64,000 nucleotides of DNA from Neobacillus cucumis (GTDB lineage Bacteria; Bacillota; Bacilli; Bacillales_B; DSM-18226), in assembly GCF_016107705.1 (NCBI RefSeq), contig NZ_JAEHGC010000004.1, positions 248,001-312,000 of the forward strand, in the 5' to 3' direction. A program made the translations under genes and the position numbers. Below are positions 52,466 to 60,738 of this stretch, piece after piece. The notes under the pieces were generated by a model that searched no databases, was not told where the DNA came from, and saw only the letters and a program-made list of their open reading frames with translations. The first letter of the stretch is position 1; every line of letters begins with the position of its first letter.

Positions 52466-53344
52466 CTATACCTTTTCCCTGACATTTTTACCAAATAACC
52501 CTGCCGGACGGAAAATTAAGATTAAAATAAGAACAACAAAGGCAACGCCATCGCGCCATAAGGAGAAACCTAACGCACTGACAAGCGATTCGATTACACC
52601 CAAGACAAGACCACCGGCCATTGCACCCGGGATGATTCCAATTCCGCCTAATACAGCGGCTACGAAGGCTTTCAGACCAGGGATAATTCCCATCAACGGT
52701 TCAATTTTTGTATAGTACATACCAAAGATTACACCTGCTGCACCTGCAAGGGCTGATCCGATTGCAAAAGTTGCTGAAATTGTGTTGTTTACATTTATAC
52801 CCATTAACCGCGCTGCATCCATATCGTGTGAAACAGCACGCATTGCTTTCCCAATTTTAGTTTTCTTAACGATAAATTGCAGTAAGATCATTAAGAAAAT
52901 AGATGTAGCTAAGATCAGTAAGGACTGGCCGCTAATTTCCACGCCAAATACTTCTAAACTTTTAAATGGAACAAGATTGTCAGGATATGCAGCTGGCTGC
53001 GCACCTCTAATATAAATCATTCCATACTCAATAAATAATGATACACCGATTGCCGTAATAAGAGCGGCAATTCTTGTTGCATTTCTTAAAGGTTTATAAG
53101 CAATTCTTTCAATTAGAACTCCAAAGATCGCACAAACTACCATTGATATAATTAAAGCAAGGAAAAAATTCATATGAAGAAATGTGATTGAATAAAAGCC
53201 GATAAATGCTCCTACCATGAAGACATCTCCATGGGCAAAGTTGATTAATTTTACAATACCGTAAACCATTGTATACCCTAAGGCAATTAAAGCATAGATA
53301 CTGCCCAAAGAAATACCGTTGACTAGCTGCTGTATTATTTCCAT
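52466..53344 (-). CDS. livH: Branched-chain amino acid ABC transporter permease LivH
   Basis: Permease of 292 residues with about eight helices. N-terminal QLVNGISLGSIYALIALGYTMVYG and INFAHGDVFMVGAF are the LivH signature, and MRAVSHDMDAARLMGINVNNTISATFAIGS is the coupling loop. AAAGGAG precedes the ATG. A perfect 11-bp hairpin separates it from livJ, probably setting lower permease than binding-protein levels. Confidence 0.94.
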   Translation of the reverse strand: MEIIQQLVNGISLGSIYALIALGYTMVYGIVKLINFAHGDVFMVGAFIGFYSITFLHMNFFLALIISMVVCAIFGVLIERIAYKPLRNATRIAALITAIGVSLFIEYGMIYIRGAQPAAYPDNLVPFKSLEVFGVEISGQSLLILATSIFLMILLQFIVKKTKIGKAMRAVSHDMDAARLMGINVNNTISATFAIGSALAGAAGVIFGMYYTKIEPLMGIIPGLKAFVAAVLGGIGIIPGAMAGGLVLGVIESLVSALGFSLWRDGVAFVVLILILIFRPAGLFGKNVREKV

Positions 53345-53427
53345 GTATTACACTCCTTTTAAAAGGACTTTCCACTTCAAAAACGCATTTAAGTGCTGAA
53401 TCTATCAAATTCAAGTCTATTAAATTG

Positions 53428-53455
53428 GAATAGGGAGACATGAATCTCCCTATTC
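53428..53455 (-). promoter_or_regulatory. Intercistronic hairpin between livJ and livH
   Basis: GAATAGGGAGA (53428-53438) and TCTCCCTATTC (53445-53455) form a perfect 11-bp stem with a six-base loop. No T-run follows on the leftward strand; this fits message stabilisation of livJ. Confidence 0.7.
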
Positions 53456-53469
53456 ATTTTCGTTTCATC

Positions 53470-54657
53470 TTATTGAGGATTTACCTTTGATTTAAATGTT
53501 TGCTTACCATCTTTGTACTCAAGAATGACAGCTGATTTGATTGGATCGTGGTTCTTGTCAAGCTTCATTGATCCTGTTACAAGTGATAAATTGTTTGTTT
53601 CAGCAAGAGCCTTTTGGATTTTTTGCGGGTCACCAGAGCCTGCACGCTTAATTGCATCCGCGATAAAGTAAGCTGAGTCATAACCTAAAGCGTTAAAAGC
53701 ATCTGGAGTTTTGCCATTGTACTTCGCTTCGAATGCTTTTACGAACTCTTGTACTTTTGTATCTGAATCACCAGAAGAGTAGTGGTTTGTGATGTAAGTG
53801 TTATTTAATGCTTTCGCACCCGCGATCTCTACTAGTTTAGGAGAATCCCAGCCGTCAGCACCCATCATTGGTACATTTAGACCAATTTCACGCGCTTGCT
53901 TCACAATTAAGCCTACTTCTTCATAATATCCAGGGATAAACACGAAGTCAGGTTTTTTCGCTTTGATACGAGTTAATGTAGCATGGAAATCAGTATCTTT
54001 TGCAACATATGCTTCTTCAGATACAACATTGCCGCCATTTTTCTTAAAGAAATCTTTGAAAGAAGCCGCTAAACCTTTTGCATAGTCACTTGAGCTATCA
54101 ATAAGGACTGCTGCATTCTTCACTTTTAATTCATTGGAAGCGAAGTTAGCCGCTACAGTACCTTGGAATGGGTCAATGAAACAAGTACGGAATACATAAT
54201 CATTTAATTTTCCATCTTTAACAGTAACCGTAGGGTTGGTTCCTGTTGGAGTCAAAATAGGTACTTTATTATCATTAGCAATTTGTACTTGTGCAAGGGT
54301 GTCTGTACTTGTTGCTGCACCAATAACCGCTGATACTTTATCTTGTGTAATTAATTTGATTGCGCCGTTTGTTGCTTCAGCAGCATCTGATTTGTTATCA
54401 ACACTTACTAGCTGTAATTTCTTGCCGTCAATTCCTTTTTTGTTGATTTCGTTGATGGCAAGATCAATACCTTCTTTAATCGATTGGCCGTAAGAAGCAA
54501 CGCCGCCGGATAACTCAAGGTTGGCTCCGATTTTAATCGTCTTACTGTCACTGCTTGAAGCATTGCCGCTGGTTGATGAACTGCTGCTGCAGCCTGCCAT
54601 TACGCTAGCCGCAACTAAAAAGGATGCAACTACTCCTGCTACTTTCCTCTTTCTCAT
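53470..54657 (-). CDS. livJ: Branched-chain amino acid ABC transporter substrate-binding lipoprotein
   Basis: Periplasmic-binding-like protein of 395 residues anchored as a lipoprotein: signal with SVMAGCSSSSS lipobox, Cys near residue 22. Type I fold: KTIKIGANLELSGGVASYGQS, then AVIGAATSTDTLAQVQIAND and VPILTPTGTNPTVT, all typical of Leu/Ile/Val-binding proteins. The ATG at 54657 follows AGGGGG; the frame opens 27 codons earlier. First gene of the liv operon. A CodY-like box lies upstream. Confidence 0.93.
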   Translation of the reverse strand: MRKRKVAGVVASFLVAASVMAGCSSSSSTSGNASSSDSKTIKIGANLELSGGVASYGQSIKEGIDLAINEINKKGIDGKKLQLVSVDNKSDAAEATNGAIKLITQDKVSAVIGAATSTDTLAQVQIANDNKVPILTPTGTNPTVTVKDGKLNDYVFRTCFIDPFQGTVAANFASNELKVKNAAVLIDSSSDYAKGLAASFKDFFKKNGGNVVSEEAYVAKDTDFHATLTRIKAKKPDFVFIPGYYEEVGLIVKQAREIGLNVPMMGADGWDSPKLVEIAGAKALNNTYITNHYSSGDSDTKVQEFVKAFEAKYNGKTPDAFNALGYDSAYFIADAIKRAGSGDPQKIQKALAETNNLSLVTGSMKLDKNHDPIKSAVILEYKDGKQTFKSKVNPQ

Positions 54658-54715
54658 GGTATACCCCCTGCTAGATATTTTTTCCATTAGTTTTCTTACT
54701 GTTTCTAAAAAAAAT

Positions 54716-54730
54716 AATATTCTGAAAACA
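54716..54730. promoter_or_regulatory. CodY-like box upstream of livJ
   Basis: AATATTCTGAAAACA agrees with the CodY consensus AATTTTCWGAAAATT at 12 of 15 positions, 59 bp before livJ. Control by CodY, which senses branched-chain amino acids and GTP, would suit this transporter. The other bases of the 299-base gap are AT-rich with no gene. Confidence 0.45.
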
Positions 54731-54918
54731 TTGTACAAAATTATTTTCCTTTCGTCTAGTACTATTGTCCGTTATTTTAAAATAATTTTTAAAATAATAA
54801 ATATTTCAGGCTAACCTTTGTCCAATTGCGATTTTCACACTGTGAAGCGTTAAAATTTATATGGAATGCAAAAGTAAGTCATTTCAAAAATATTTTTCAA
54901 AAAAAGAGTGAAAAAAAA

Positions 54919-54942
54919 GAGAACTCCTGAAATGGAATTCTC
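54919..54942 (-). terminator. Terminator of the MFS gene
   Basis: Read leftward: GAGAATTCC pairs with GGAGTTCTC (one G-U) around a six-base loop, followed by TTTTTTTT. Confidence 0.8.
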
Positions 54943-54956
54943 CTTTTGTGAAAAAA

Positions 54957-56198
54957 TTATTCTAATACTTTACTTTTCGTTTCTTTTCCTAGAAACATTA
55001 CAGCAGCTGCCCCTACTAGTATGGTAATACAAAAAATAGTGAAAATCATGGAAACGGACGTCTTTCCTGCCACTAGATAGCCGACTAACAGCGGTCCAAG
55101 CACCCCGCCGATTCGACCAAAGGATGCTGCCATCCCAGTACCGGTACCGCGGATAATGGTAGGATACTGTTCTGGTGTGTAAGCGTAAAGTCCGCCCCAT
55201 GCACCTAAATTAAAGAAGGATAACAGAATTCCTGAAATCATTAATAAAGCTGTTGTATCAGCATTTCCAAAGAAATAAGCGCTGATCGCCGTTCCTGTTA
55301 AATAGACGGCCAATACAAATTTCCGTCCAAATTTTTCAATAAACCATGCTGCGGTAAAATAACCTGGCAGCTGGGCAAGAGTCATAATCAGTACATATTC
55401 GAAGCTTTTAATTAGACTAAAGCCTTTCATGACCATAACACTTGGAAGCCAAAGGAACATTCCGTAATAGGAAAATACGACACAGAACCAGACAACCCAG
55501 AGCATCGTGGTTTGACGGCCATATTCCTTGGAAAATAATTTTGCCATGCTTTGAAATACTGAAATTTTCTCTTTCTTTTTCACTTCGGTGAAACGTGGAG
55601 AATCCGGTAAGCCCATGCGTAAATAGAGAGTATAAATGGCAGGAATTGCACTAATCAGTAATGCTACCTGCCAGCCAAACTTCGGAATGACAAAATAGGA
55701 AATAACTGCGGCAACCAGCCAGCCGACTGCCCAGAAGCTTTCAAGCAGTACAACAATTCTTCCGCGCTTTTCAACCGGGACACTTTCCGAAACAAGGGTG
55801 GAGGCCACCGGGAGCTCACCGCCAAGACCCATCCCAATGAAAAACCTCAATACTAAAAACATGGTGACCGTTGTGGTAAAGGCGGAAGCACCACTGCCAA
55901 TTGAAAATAATAATAGCGTGATTATAAAAACACTTTTCCGGCCCACCCGATCCGCCATTAATCCAAAAATAAGGGCGCCGACTGCCATACCGATGGAGTT
56001 AATGCTGCCAATCCAGCCCATTTGCTCTGCGGATAAATTCCACTCTACTTTTAGGGCCGCGATAATGAAGGAAAGCATCCCCACATCCATGGCATCAAAC
56101 ATCCAGCCCGTACCGGCAATGGTCAGCAATTTCCGGCTGGAGACATCCTTGTTTTTCATCGCAGCGCCTCTGTTAAAAATATCCTGCTCGTTAATCAT
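54957..56198 (-). CDS. MFS transporter, NiaP/YceI-like
   Basis: Twelve-helix major facilitator of 413 residues, sugar-porter type. Motifs: GWMFDAMDVGMLSFIIAAL, GLMADRVGRKSVF between helices two and three, and RFFIGMGLGGELPVASTLV. These are very close to B. subtilis YceI (NiaP), a nicotinate importer, so vitamin or aromatic acid uptake is likely. The ATG follows AGGAGGG by six bases. It is monocistronic with a strong terminator. Confidence 0.85.
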   Translation of the reverse strand: MINEQDIFNRGAAMKNKDVSSRKLLTIAGTGWMFDAMDVGMLSFIIAALKVEWNLSAEQMGWIGSINSIGMAVGALIFGLMADRVGRKSVFIITLLLFSIGSGASAFTTTVTMFLVLRFFIGMGLGGELPVASTLVSESVPVEKRGRIVVLLESFWAVGWLVAAVISYFVIPKFGWQVALLISAIPAIYTLYLRMGLPDSPRFTEVKKKEKISVFQSMAKLFSKEYGRQTTMLWVVWFCVVFSYYGMFLWLPSVMVMKGFSLIKSFEYVLIMTLAQLPGYFTAAWFIEKFGRKFVLAVYLTGTAISAYFFGNADTTALLMISGILLSFFNLGAWGGLYAYTPEQYPTIIRGTGTGMAASFGRIGGVLGPLLVGYLVAGKTSVSMIFTIFCITILVGAAAVMFLGKETKSKVLE

Positions 56199-56364
56199 TT
56201 GGACCCTCCTGATCTAAATATTATTTTTACTATTTCCAATACCTCATTCTTTTAATAAGTCCAACTGTATTCTAACAGGTGTCTTTACAGCAGTCACTAC
56301 ATTTTTAAAAATATGATTGATGCTTCATTGGAAACGTACGCTGTGTGTGCTTTTTAAGATACAG

Positions 56365-56413
56365 GCTCCAATCAACGTTGTTTCAAGAATCAACATGGAC
56401 CTTTAACTTAGCC
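56365..56413 (+). repeat. Dispersed ~48-bp intergenic repeat, copy 2
   Basis: Begins GCTCCAATCAAC and ends AACTTAGCC; the counterpart of 5897-5944. It lies between the exporter terminator and the MFS gene start. Confidence 0.6.
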
Positions 56414-56424
56414 AAGATAAAAAA

Positions 56425-56446
56425 GAGCACTGTTAGTCCAGTGCTC
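56425..56446 (-). terminator. Terminator of the heterodimeric ABC exporter
   Basis: Read leftward: GAGCACTG pairs with CAGTGCTC around a six-base loop, then TTTTTTATC. The exporter stop codon (56433-56435) lies within it. Confidence 0.85.
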
Positions 56447-58295
56447 CTTCGATATTTTTAAATTGATTGAAAAACATATGATAGTATCTTCCGTTTTGCT
56501 TCATTAATTCATCGTGGCTGCCTTTTTCAATAATCTGCCCTTGATCGATCACCATAATGGTATCAGCATCTCGAATCGTATTTAAGCGGTGGGCGATGAT
56601 GAAGCTTGTGCGGTTCTCCATTAACGTTAACAGTGCTTCCTGAATATGAAGCTCAGTACGAGTATCGATACTCGAGGTTGCTTCATCCAATATCAACAGG
56701 GAAGGTTTTGCTAATATCACCCTGGCAATTGCAAGCAGCTGGCGTTGGCCTTGACTTAAATTACCGCCATTTTCCGCAAGCACCGTATCATATTGCTTAG
56801 GCAGGCGTCTGATAAAGCCATCCGCATTGGCCATCCGTGCGGCTGCCGCCACCTCATCATCCGTCGCATCCGGTTTTCCATATTTGATATTTTCCTTAAT
56901 CGTCCCTGAGAATAAATAGGTATCCTGAAGTACAAACCCAAAGCATCGCCGCAGACTATCCCTCGTATATTCGCGGATATCTCGGCCATCCAGTAAAATC
57001 CGGCCGCTCGTCACATCATAAAATCGCGTTAACAGGTTCACCACCGTCGTTTTTCCTGCACCGGTCGGTCCGACAAGTGCCGTACTGCTGCCCTCAGGTG
57101 ATACAAAATGAACATTTTTTAAAATCGGGACATCCTCCCGATAGCCGAAGCTTACATTTTCAAAAACAACATGGCCCTTCGGATGAATTAAATCCACTGC
57201 ATCAGGCATATCCTCAGGCTCTTCCTGTTCATCGAGAACTTCAAAAACCCGCTCTGCACCTGCAACACCAGACTGCAGGATATTAAAAATATTGGCAAGA
57301 TCATTCAGCGGACGAACAAATTGCCGGGAATACGTGATAAAGCTGGCAATTGCACCAATGGTAATCAAACTTTTAACGGCAAGAATTCCCCCGACAACCG
57401 CTACAAGTGTAAAACCTAAATTGTTAATTACGTTCATAATCGGCATCAGGAATCCCGACCAAATTTGCGCCTTAAGGCCGACCTCACGGAGCTTGGTGTT
57501 GACTTCATCAAATTCCTCGATGACCTTATCCTCATGATTAAAGGCCTTTACAACATGGAGACCGGATATAGTCTCCTCAATATGACCGTTTAATTTTCCT
57601 AACTGGATCTGCTGTTCCTTAAACAACACACTTGTCTTTTTGGCAATCGTTTTCGTAAGCAAAAAAACTAACGGAACCGTTATTAAACTTACCAAGGTCA
57701 AAATCGGGCTCAAAACTAGCATCATAATTAAGGACCCAATAATGACAATTGCCCCGGACATAAGCTGAGTCGTTGATTGAGAAATTGTGTTGCTGACATT
57801 ATCAACATCATTGGACAATCTGCTCATTAATTCTCCGTGTGTTCTGGTGTCAAAAAACGCAACAGGGAGCTTTTGCAGCTTTCTGAAAAGAGCATCCCTT
57901 AGGCTTTTGACTATCCGCTGTGATACCCCCGCCATCAACCAGCCCTGTAAAAAGGTTAAAACAGCATCGGCGACATATGCAGAAGTTAGAATAATGACTG
58001 TCTTTTCTAACAATCCAAAATCAACCCTGCTATGGAGGCTCATCGCATCAATTGCTCTTCCGATTAGGTAAGGGGCAATTAATGTAAGGACAGAATCAAT
58101 CACAATAAATAAAAAAATGAATGAAAGCATTTTCCTTTCTTTGCCTACATAGTGCCATAACCGCTTCAGTGTTCCCTTAAAATTCTTTGGCTTCACAACA
58201 GGCCCTCTTCTATGGGCACCGCCAAAGCCGCCGGGCCGTCCTCCTGGACCGGGAAGCGGCGGGGTGGGACGCGATTGTTCTGTTTCCTTCGTCAT
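56433..58295 (-). CDS. ABC exporter subunit with canonical ATP site (YfiC-like)
   Basis: Half-transporter of 620 residues: a Pro/Gly-rich N-terminal tail (PTPPLPGPGGRPGGFGG), six membrane helices (about residues 55-330), then an ATPase with Walker A GPTGAGKTT, signature NLSQGQRQLLAIARV and Walker B LILDEATSSID with the catalytic Glu. It resembles B. subtilis YfiC. The partner gene ends directly before its start (0-base gap), so they form a heterodimer. Likely a multidrug or lipid exporter; the substrate is unknown. Confidence 0.93.
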   Translation of the reverse strand: MTKETEQSRPTPPLPGPGGRPGGFGGAHRRGPVVKPKNFKGTLKRLWHYVGKERKMLSFIFLFIVIDSVLTLIAPYLIGRAIDAMSLHSRVDFGLLEKTVIILTSAYVADAVLTFLQGWLMAGVSQRIVKSLRDALFRKLQKLPVAFFDTRTHGELMSRLSNDVDNVSNTISQSTTQLMSGAIVIIGSLIMMLVLSPILTLVSLITVPLVFLLTKTIAKKTSVLFKEQQIQLGKLNGHIEETISGLHVVKAFNHEDKVIEEFDEVNTKLREVGLKAQIWSGFLMPIMNVINNLGFTLVAVVGGILAVKSLITIGAIASFITYSRQFVRPLNDLANIFNILQSGVAGAERVFEVLDEQEEPEDMPDAVDLIHPKGHVVFENVSFGYREDVPILKNVHFVSPEGSSTALVGPTGAGKTTVVNLLTRFYDVTSGRILLDGRDIREYTRDSLRRCFGFVLQDTYLFSGTIKENIKYGKPDATDDEVAAAARMANADGFIRRLPKQYDTVLAENGGNLSQGQRQLLAIARVILAKPSLLILDEATSSIDTRTELHIQEALLTLMENRTSFIIAHRLNTIRDADTIMVIDQGQIIEKGSHDELMKQNGRYYHMFFNQFKNIEGALD

Positions 58296-60032
58296 CTACT
58301 CCACCTCCTTGCCCATCTGCGATTGGAAGATTTCCTGATAGACTTTACATTCATGAATCAGTTCTTCATGTGTTCCGATTCCAACTACCTTACCTTGATC
58401 CATCACAACAATTTTATCGGCATCGATAATAGAAGTAATCCGCTGGGCAATTAGCAGACAAGTGAGACCTTTTGCGTATTTTTTCAAGGACTCCTTTATT
58501 TTTGCCTCTGTTGCCACATCAACGGCGCTCGTACTATCATCCAAAATAAGAATTTCCGGTTTCTTAATTAATGCCCTGGCAATGGATATCCGCTGTTTTT
58601 GTCCACCGGAGAAATTCACGCCGCCCTGGCCAATAATGGTTTGGTAACCTTCTGGAGAAGCCGATATAAAATCGTGGGAACCGGCAATCACAGCTGCCGC
58701 TTCAATTTCCTCGTCACTGGCATCCTCTTTACCCCATTTAATATTTTCAGCAACACTGCCGGTAAAAAGAATCGTCTTTTGCGGTACAATCGCGATTTTT
58801 TCTCTCAATCTTTTTGGATCAACCTCGTTAACATTTTCACCATCTACCTTGATGGTCCCGGAGCTGACATCATAAAAGCGTGGGATGAAGCCGACAAGCG
58901 TACTTTTTCCCGATCCGGTCGAACCAATAATCCCAACGGTCTCCCCAGGCAGGAAGGTAAGATTAATATCTTTTAAAACAGGTTCATTTGCTCCCTCATA
59001 TGAAAATGAGACGTTTTCAAAGTCAATTCTGCCCTTTTCTATTGGATTTTCGTTCACTTCGTCCTTCCAGGTCTGGAAGTCTTCCTGTTGAAATACCTCG
59101 CCAATCCTTCCAGCTGAGGCCTTGGCACGAACGAACATATTAAATACCATGGAGATCATCATCAAGGAAAATAAAATTTGTGTCATATAGTTGGTAAATG
59201 CAATAATATGACCGACTTGAATATGGCCTGATTCGACTCCTAATCCTCCCAGCCAGAGAACCGCAACAATCCCCAGATTTACCGTCAGCATGATAGAGGG
59301 GCCGAAAATAGACATTAGTCTTGTCGCTGAAATCGATTGGTCCTGAAATTGATGATTGGCCTTCGTGAATTTAGCAATTTCCACATCCATTCGATTGAAG
59401 GCTTTTACCACGCGGACTCCTGATAAATATTCCCTCATTACACTGTTCACCCGGTCTAATGCCTTTTGCACCTTGGTGAAGAGAGGGAATCCGAGCCTCA
59501 TATTCATCACAATCAACACTCCAACGATTGGGACCACGACCGCAAGGACCACCGTGAGGCGAAGATTTAACCGTGAGGCCATAATTAATCCGCCAATCGC
59601 AAGGAGGGGGGCTTTTACGAACATCCGCATTAGCCCGTTTACAAAAATTTGGACTTGATTCACGTCATTGGTTAGTCTGGTGATTAACGACGCGCGGTCA
59701 AAGCGGTCGATATTTTTAAAAGAAAGTGATTGTACTTTCTTAAATAAGTCCGACCGGAGTTCGGCGCCAAAATTTTGTGAAACCGTACTGGCCACGATAC
59801 TTCTCGTAGAGGCAGACACCGCACCAAAGGCCGTAACCAATAGCATAATGCCGCCCATTTTTAATACATAATGAATATCCCGTTTGGCGACACCAACGTC
59901 AATGATCTTGGACATAATGGTCGGCTGCAGCAGGTCACATATGGCTTCGAAGGTTAGAAATAATACGGCGGTTAAAAAGAGTTTCCAATACTTCCTTATA
60001 TATTTGCCTAAAAATTTCACGACATTGTTCAC
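58296..60032 (-). CDS. ABC exporter subunit with degenerate ATP site (YfiB-like)
   Basis: Half-transporter of 578 residues: six membrane helices, then an ATPase with Walker A GSTGSGKST, signature FSGGQKQRISIARAL and Walker B LILDDSTSAVD. The residue after the Walker B Asp is Asp, not Glu. This replacement marks the non-catalytic site of heterodimeric exporters such as BmrCD and TM287/288. It is similar to B. subtilis YfiB in size. First gene of a two-gene operon. Confidence 0.93.
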   Translation of the reverse strand: MNNVVKFLGKYIRKYWKLFLTAVLFLTFEAICDLLQPTIMSKIIDVGVAKRDIHYVLKMGGIMLLVTAFGAVSASTRSIVASTVSQNFGAELRSDLFKKVQSLSFKNIDRFDRASLITRLTNDVNQVQIFVNGLMRMFVKAPLLAIGGLIMASRLNLRLTVVLAVVVPIVGVLIVMNMRLGFPLFTKVQKALDRVNSVMREYLSGVRVVKAFNRMDVEIAKFTKANHQFQDQSISATRLMSIFGPSIMLTVNLGIVAVLWLGGLGVESGHIQVGHIIAFTNYMTQILFSLMMISMVFNMFVRAKASAGRIGEVFQQEDFQTWKDEVNENPIEKGRIDFENVSFSYEGANEPVLKDINLTFLPGETVGIIGSTGSGKSTLVGFIPRFYDVSSGTIKVDGENVNEVDPKRLREKIAIVPQKTILFTGSVAENIKWGKEDASDEEIEAAAVIAGSHDFISASPEGYQTIIGQGGVNFSGGQKQRISIARALIKKPEILILDDSTSAVDVATEAKIKESLKKYAKGLTCLLIAQRITSIIDADKIVVMDQGKVVGIGTHEELIHECKVYQEIFQSQMGKEVE

Positions 60033-60140
60033 CTCTAATTGCTGGAAATGTAGGAAGTATCAAATTTAGATACGTATATTATAATGAGGCCACGGGTTGT
60101 TAAACAAATTTTAGGACTTACTATTATTCAAATTAAAAAA

Positions 60141-60166
60141 CAACACTCCGCGTATACGGAATGTTG
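60141..60166 (-). terminator. Terminator of the ASCH gene
   Basis: Read leftward: CAACATTCCG pairs with CGGAGTGTTG with G-U pairs, then TTTTTTAA. Confidence 0.8.
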
Positions 60167-60187
60167 CTTGTCTCTTTTAGTATGTAC

Positions 60188-60526
60188 TTATTCTGCAGGG
60201 CGAAACTCATGAACCCAGACGCGCATTTGTGGAAGCCATGGCATTCCCGGATGCATCGAAAGAATCGATTGCTTATAATCTTCTAGGGAATTGAAGCCCT
60301 CGCGGCGTGCATCGTCATCAGTTAATTCACCCAGAGATTGCGAGTAGACCTTTTCGACGACAAATTGACGGCCCTCTAGTGTCATGATTTCCCCTGGATC
60401 GGCATAACGTCCGTTACGGCGCGTTGCTGTTTTTTCTCCTGAAAGTACTTTTTGTACGTCTTCCGCTACCGTTATCATGCGGTCAATTGTACATGTCTTT
60501 GGTGGTAATGCATTGTTTTCTGTCAT
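60188..60526 (-). CDS. ASCH-domain protein
   Basis: Protein of about 112 residues, start chosen at the third of three consecutive ATG codons (60532, 60529, 60526), eight bases after GGAGG. The ASCH/PUA-like signature runs VLSGEKTATRRNGRYADPGE, then EGRQFVVEKVYSQSLGELTDDDARREGF. ASCH proteins bind RNA or modified nucleosides; some are amidohydrolases of acylated cytidine. The target here is unknown. It is flanked by its own terminator and by one from upstream. Confidence 0.8.
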   Translation of the reverse strand: MTENNALPPKTCTIDRMITVAEDVQKVLSGEKTATRRNGRYADPGEIMTLEGRQFVVEKVYSQSLGELTDDDARREGFNSLEDYKQSILSMHPGMPWLPQMRVWVHEFRPAE

Positions 60527-60587
60527 CATCATTTCCTCCTTGCATAGATTATTTTTCCATTTTAGCATTATTGAAATCATAAGAAAA

Positions 60588-60618
60588 GTTCACGCCCGAA
60601 ATTAAAGCGGGCGTGAAC
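60588..60618 (-). terminator. Hairpin between inhA and the ASCH gene
   Basis: GTTCACGCCCG and CGGGCGTGAAC form a perfect 11-bp stem; leftward it is followed by TTTTCTT. It isolates the ASCH gene from readthrough. Confidence 0.75.
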
Positions 60619-60700
60619 ATCTAAATGTTCTTAAATCAGCTTTTTATTCTCTTTTTCATCCATTACAGCACTGGCTTACCAAGGTGGCGAAAGAGAAATA

Positions 60701-60731
60701 AAAGGCGGGACAGGTCCTACCTTTTATTTTT
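60701..60731. terminator. Terminator of the InhA-like gene
   Basis: AAAAGG...GGAC and GTCC...CCTTTT pair around a two-base loop with an internal mismatch; T-rich tracts lie on both strands, strongest on +. Confidence 0.6.
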
Positions 60732-60738
60732 TTATAAA

